This document shows, in pieces, positions 5,666 to 8,421 of a stretch of DNA of 8,421 nucleotides. This DNA is from an uncultured Eubacteriales bacterium (GTDB taxonomy: Bacteria > Bacillota > Clostridia > Oscillospirales > CAG-382): NCBI GenBank assembly GCA_900554405.1, contig USHI01000052.1:1-8421 (forward strand). Direction: 5' to 3'. The notes below the pieces were generated by a model that saw only the letters and a list, made by a program, of their open reading frames with translations, made no database searches and had not been told where the DNA came from. The position numbers and the translations under genes are program-made. Within the stretch, counting starts at the first letter, position 1, and the number at the start of each line of letters is the position of its first letter.

Positions 5666-8327
5666 ATTCTTCTTTTTCTTCCGCGCCGTCGGTTTTCTGC
5701 GTATTTTCGTCGGTTTTCTGCGTGTCCTCGCCGTTTTCGGCGTTTTCATCGCCGGAATCGGGCTTGCCGCCCTGCGCTTTACCCTTTGCGATCCGCTTGC
5801 GGCGGGCATTGAGAATAAAGTACGCCGGCAGACCGAAAACTCCTGTCGCCATGATAACGGTGCCGATTACCTGTACCGCGCGCTCGAACCCGTTGGGCTT
5901 GTATTTTTCGTCCCCGGTACCGGCATCGCTTTCGGCGGAAGCGCCTTCCGAAGAAGCATCCGCTTTGCTTTCTTCCTCTGCCGCGCGTTTTGCCGCAAGA
6001 GCTTCGGCAAACGCCTTTTTCGCATCGTCCGCGGCGTTATCGAATATCTTTTGCAGCACCGGCACGCGGCTTGCAATGTACTCGCCTATAACGGCGAAAT
6101 ACGTTCCGCCGGAATCGCGGCATTCGGAAGCGATCTCGCCGCACTCGTCAATAATTTTCGCAAAGGCTTCTTTTTCCGCTTCCGCGCCGTTTGCCTCTAT
6201 CGCGGATATCACGGCGTGAATATTTTCATTTATGAGCGTTTCGACCCGCAGCTTATGCCCGGAATATGCACCCGTTTCATCCGCAAGCTCATTGCGGGAC
6301 ATATAAAGCTTTATCCCGTTTGCGATATGCTCCAGCTCCGCAGCCGCAGCCGCTTTTGCGTTATATGTGGGCGAGAGCGCCTTGTGCGCGAACACACCGT
6401 TTTCGACAACGCCGGAATAATCGCCCGCGATGTATTGCCCGTAGGAGAAAAAGGCGATACCGTCCGCGCCGAGAGCGCGTGCGGCAAGCACCTGCTGCGT
6501 GAATACCTCCGCGCCGTTATCGCGCAGACCGATGACCGAATACTGGCCTTCGCCGAGCGCATCGTTTGTCATGCCCGTCCATTTCCGGACGGCATCCGTG
6601 GTTCCGTATGCCATCGGGTAAACGGCATCGACATAGCCTTTTGATATCCATTCGAGCGTATCCTGGCACATTTTCACCCTGCTCGACGGATATTCCGGCG
6701 CAACATCGGCGGAAAACAGGATATCCGGGCGAATTTCACGCACGAGCGCGGAAACGGCGGAAACGATATCCGTCACCTTGGAGGCACGGAAATCGCACCA
6801 CTCGCTCCACCCGGGCTGGCCGGAGGATTTCGGCGCTTCGGAGGCGCCTGTCGTGCGCTTGAATTCCGAAACGGTGTATTCGTCATAGCCGTAATTTTCG
6901 GAGGAATTTTCCGGATACCTGATATAATCGAGCTGGAAGCCGTCTATATCGTAATTTTCGAGTATATAGCGATAATTGGAAAGCAGAAATTCCTTTACCT
7001 CCGGCAAAGCGGGGTTCAGGAAGTACGCGTTCCCGTATTCATTGCTGACCGTGTCCTTTCCGGATTGCGAAACGGCGCGCCATTCCGGCTTTTTCGCGGC
7101 GACCCCGCGCGCGGTGTTGCCGCTCCCCTCATAGCCTGCGCGCAGGCAGGACATCCACAAAACGACTTCGATCCCGCGGGAATGGAATTCATCGGTATAA
7201 AGCCTGAGCATATCCGTGCCGCGGTAAACCGGGTTCTGCTCGTAAAGGCTGTCCTCCGGCATGGGCATGATCGTCGTCGAATCGAAAAGCCCTTCGATAC
7301 AGACCTGGTTGAAGCCCGCGGCTTCAACCGCATCGACAACGCTTTTCACCGTGGATGCGGTGCGAACAGTCGGTATGCGCAGCCAGAGCGAGCGCGTTTC
7401 GACGGCAACACTTTCCATACAGGCAACATCCATTCGGGCGCAAACGGTTTTGAACTCGTCGGCAAGCGAAAGAAACCGGACAAGCGTCTTATCTTTAAGC
7501 GAATCGCTTATCCCGCCGCACAGCGCGACCAGCCTTTCGGCGCACGCGGCGGAGGTGTCGGTATCGAAATCGGCGCAGGAGGCAAGCATCGCGTTGTACA
7601 CGGCAAGCGCCTTTTCGGATTGAACGTTATAATATTCCGCGGCGTTGGCTTTATCGAAGGAGATCGTTACGGTTTTTTCCTGTTCGTCGAGCATGACCTT
7701 CATGCCGACGGCGGCGGCATCGGTGAGCGGTTGCTTCTTTGTGCCGACGGCGCTGAGAACGAAACCGCCCTCCGGGATATCGTTATTGTTGCCGCCGACG
7801 GAAACGACATTGCCCTCCGCATCGACACACACCTCATAGCCCCAGACATTTGTGCCGGTCGCCTTACTTCCGCGATAGATTATCAGCGTGTTTTCCGCGC
7901 GGGCTGCGTTCACGGCATCATATGCAAGCTCGGTGCTGCCGAAGGGAGTATAGCCCTCCGTGGCAAAGGTAACGCTTCCGGCGGAGGCGCTGTAATATGC
8001 CAGATCACCCTCCGCGGCAAAGGAGATCAGGGATTTTTTATCCTTCCCGGTGCAGACGGCAAAGCCGCCCGCGGGGATATCCGCGCCGCCGGTTATACCG
8101 CCGGCGGAGCCCCCCCTGCCGTTCCGGTCGACAACGACGGCATAAGCGGCACTTTTTGTATATTCCGCGCTGTCGGCTACGATCACCGTGCCGGAAAGAA
8201 GCTCGGTATTGAATCCGTCCGCGGCAACAGTGCTGCAATAATCCGCCCGTTCCGCCGCAACACCGGCAGGCATTGCGGAAAAGGCAAGCATAAGCGCCGC
8301 AAATGCGGAAAGAAATCTTTTTTTCAT
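5664..8327 (-). CDS. Exported, membrane-anchored GHL10 (DUF187) glycoside hydrolase-like protein
   Basis: Product of 887 aa. The start ATG at 8327 opens a signal peptide (KKR, hydrophobic core, likely cleavage near A25). Residues 47-123 and 147-224 are two divergent copies of a beta-rich module sharing the VVVDRNG/VCVDAEG and DIPxGGF motifs. A helical stretch (230-310) leads to the GHL10 domain (about 311-655): SLWLRIPT, VLWMSCL (389-395), DGFQLDYIRYP (462-472, D467 a likely catalytic-site acid), FSADVAPEYP (538-547) and VYPMAYG (569-575). An Ala/Glu-rich helical region (656-790), a transmembrane helix (about 817-838), a basic stop-transfer RRKR and a Glu/Asp-rich tail (857-887) follow. Known relatives are YngK and E. 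coli DigH, which cuts denuded peptidoglycan strands. The catalytic part should therefore act outside the membrane on a wall or capsule glycan; the actual substrate is inferred. It is transcribed alone from a consensus promoter. Confidence 0.9.
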   Translation of the reverse strand: MKKRFLSAFAALMLAFSAMPAGVAAERADYCSTVAADGFNTELLSGTVIVADSAEYTKSAAYAVVVDRNGRGGSAGGITGGADIPAGGFAVCTGKDKKSLISFAAEGDLAYYSASAGSVTFATEGYTPFGSTELAYDAVNAARAENTLIIYRGSKATGTNVWGYEVCVDAEGNVVSVGGNNNDIPEGGFVLSAVGTKKQPLTDAAAVGMKVMLDEQEKTVTISFDKANAAEYYNVQSEKALAVYNAMLASCADFDTDTSAACAERLVALCGGISDSLKDKTLVRFLSLADEFKTVCARMDVACMESVAVETRSLWLRIPTVRTASTVKSVVDAVEAAGFNQVCIEGLFDSTTIMPMPEDSLYEQNPVYRGTDMLRLYTDEFHSRGIEVVLWMSCLRAGYEGSGNTARGVAAKKPEWRAVSQSGKDTVSNEYGNAYFLNPALPEVKEFLLSNYRYILENYDIDGFQLDYIRYPENSSENYGYDEYTVSEFKRTTGASEAPKSSGQPGWSEWCDFRASKVTDIVSAVSALVREIRPDILFSADVAPEYPSSRVKMCQDTLEWISKGYVDAVYPMAYGTTDAVRKWTGMTNDALGEGQYSVIGLRDNGAEVFTQQVLAARALGADGIAFFSYGQYIAGDYSGVVENGVFAHKALSPTYNAKAAAAAELEHIANGIKLYMSRNELADETGAYSGHKLRVETLINENIHAVISAIEANGAEAEKEAFAKIIDECGEIASECRDSGGTYFAVIGEYIASRVPVLQKIFDNAADDAKKAFAEALAAKRAAEEESKADASSEGASAESDAGTGDEKYKPNGFERAVQVIGTVIMATGVFGLPAYFILNARRKRIAKGKAQGGKPDSGDENAENGEDTQKTDENTQKTDGAEEKEE
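5687..5723 (-). repeat. Tandem 16-base repeat with 21-base period in the acidic tail of the GHL10 gene
   Basis: The 16-base unit at 5687-5702 recurs exactly at 5708-5723. The 21-base period equals seven codons and encodes TQKTDEN followed by TQKTDGA near the C-terminus. Slippage here would change tail length in frame by seven residues. Confidence 0.85.
7656..8189 (-). repeat. Internal protein-level duplication: two N-terminal beta-rich modules of the GHL10 protein
   Basis: Residues 47-123 and 147-224 align through TVIVAD/TLIIYR, AYAVVVDRNG/GYEVCVDAEG, GGADIPAGGFAV/GGNNNDIPEGGFVL, KKSL/KKQPL and SVTFA/TVTIS. The second copy is closer to a form I associate with clostridial surface glycosidases; the first has diverged. 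The copies are not recognisably similar at DNA level, so the duplication is old. A carbohydrate-binding or wall-binding role is a guess. Confidence 0.65.
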
Positions 8328-8331
8328 AAAA

Positions 8332-8349
8332 AAAATACCCCCGTATTTT
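8332..8349 (-). promoter_or_regulatory. Leader hairpin presenting the ribosome binding site of the GHL10 gene
   Basis: On the minus strand AAAATAC (8349-8343), loop GGGG (8342-8339) and GTATTTT (8338-8332) form a perfect 7-bp stem-loop. It is followed by a run that brings the T count to eight before the ATG at 8327. The G-run is the only candidate ribosome binding site, 10 bases from the start, and sits mainly in the loop. The stem plus T-run also resembles a weak attenuator. Confidence 0.5.
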
Positions 8350-8359
8350 GTACGAGGGC

Positions 8360-8388
8360 ATTATACCACAACGGCGAAAATGTGTCAA
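8360..8388 (-). promoter_or_regulatory. Perfect consensus promoter of the GHL10 gene
   Basis: On the minus strand TTGACA (8388-8383) and TATAAT (8365-8360) are separated by 17 bases, with TGG before the -10 box. Both hexamers match the sigma-A/sigma-70 consensus exactly. The start of transcription should be near 8353, giving a leader of about 26 bases. The remaining bases to 8421 hold no recognisable gene. Confidence 0.9.
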
Positions 8389-8421
8389 GCAAGCGCGGTT
8401 TTACAGCAGATCCGAAAGCTT

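Noticed and set aside
4655..5809. A 384-codon minus-strand frame opposite murQ
   Set aside because: It covers murQ, the terminator and both divergent promoters, which cannot all be coding; its sequence is a reverse image of murQ codons.
5658..6644. A 328-codon plus-strand frame opposite the end of the GHL10 gene
   Set aside because: It begins inside the terminator and is antisense to the helical stalk and tail of a well-supported gene; its apparent Phe-rich start comes from Lys/Glu codons read backwards.
1..8421. CRISPR array, tRNA or rRNA gene, insertion sequence or attachment site
   Set aside because: No regularly spaced repeats, cloverleaf-like sequence, transposase or terminal inverted repeats were seen; nearly all bases belong to ordinary genes.

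Overview
The window looks like chromosomal DNA from a moderately GC-rich, Gram-positive-type anaerobe, most plausibly a clostridial (Oscillospiraceae/Eubacteriales-like) gut bacterium. This is an inference from three things: sigma-A promoters close to TTGACA-17-TATAAT, AGGAGG-type ribosome binding sites, and the gene families present. No plasmid, phage, insertion sequence, CRISPR or RNA gene is visible, and almost every base is coding.

Region 1 (1-4633, minus strand) is one tightly packed operon of six genes read from a strong promoter at about 4667-4695. In order of transcription they are: a membrane GtrB/DPM1-like family 2 glycosyltransferase; a short (260 aa) sugar isomerase/epimerase-type TIM barrel; a 111-aa protein I cannot assign; a Gfo/Idh/MocA NAD-dependent oxidoreductase; a second, longer (322 aa) TIM barrel; and the N-terminal 153 codons of a type I glycerate kinase that runs off the left edge. 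Three junctions are 4-base ATGA or GTGA stop/start overlaps and the other two are very short, so the genes are almost certainly co-transcribed and translationally coupled. An oxidoreductase, two metal-dependent TIM barrels and a glycerate kinase suggest a catabolic route that oxidises a sugar, polyol or glycoside, rearranges or cleaves the keto product, and feeds glycerate into glycolysis. The substrate cannot be read from the sequence. The oxidoreductase/TIM barrel/small-protein set recalls oxidise-then-cleave glycoside systems such as the DgpA-DgpB-DgpC C-glycoside system, but this is an analogy of layout only.

Region 2 (4634-5665) holds back-to-back promoters and, on the plus strand, murQ, the N-acetylmuramic acid 6-phosphate etherase of cell-wall sugar recycling. 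It ends at a strong stem-loop that can terminate transcription in both directions.

Region 3 (5664-8421, minus strand) holds one 887-aa exported protein. It has a signal peptide, two tandem copies of an N-terminal beta-rich module, a GHL10 (DUF187/YngK/DigH-type) glycoside hydrolase-like domain, a C-terminal transmembrane anchor and an acidic cytoplasmic tail. A perfect consensus promoter lies upstream. E. coli DigH, from the same broad family, cleaves stem-peptide-free peptidoglycan glycan strands. A GHL10 protein converging on murQ is therefore consistent with a local wall-turnover theme, though the two genes are on separate transcripts.
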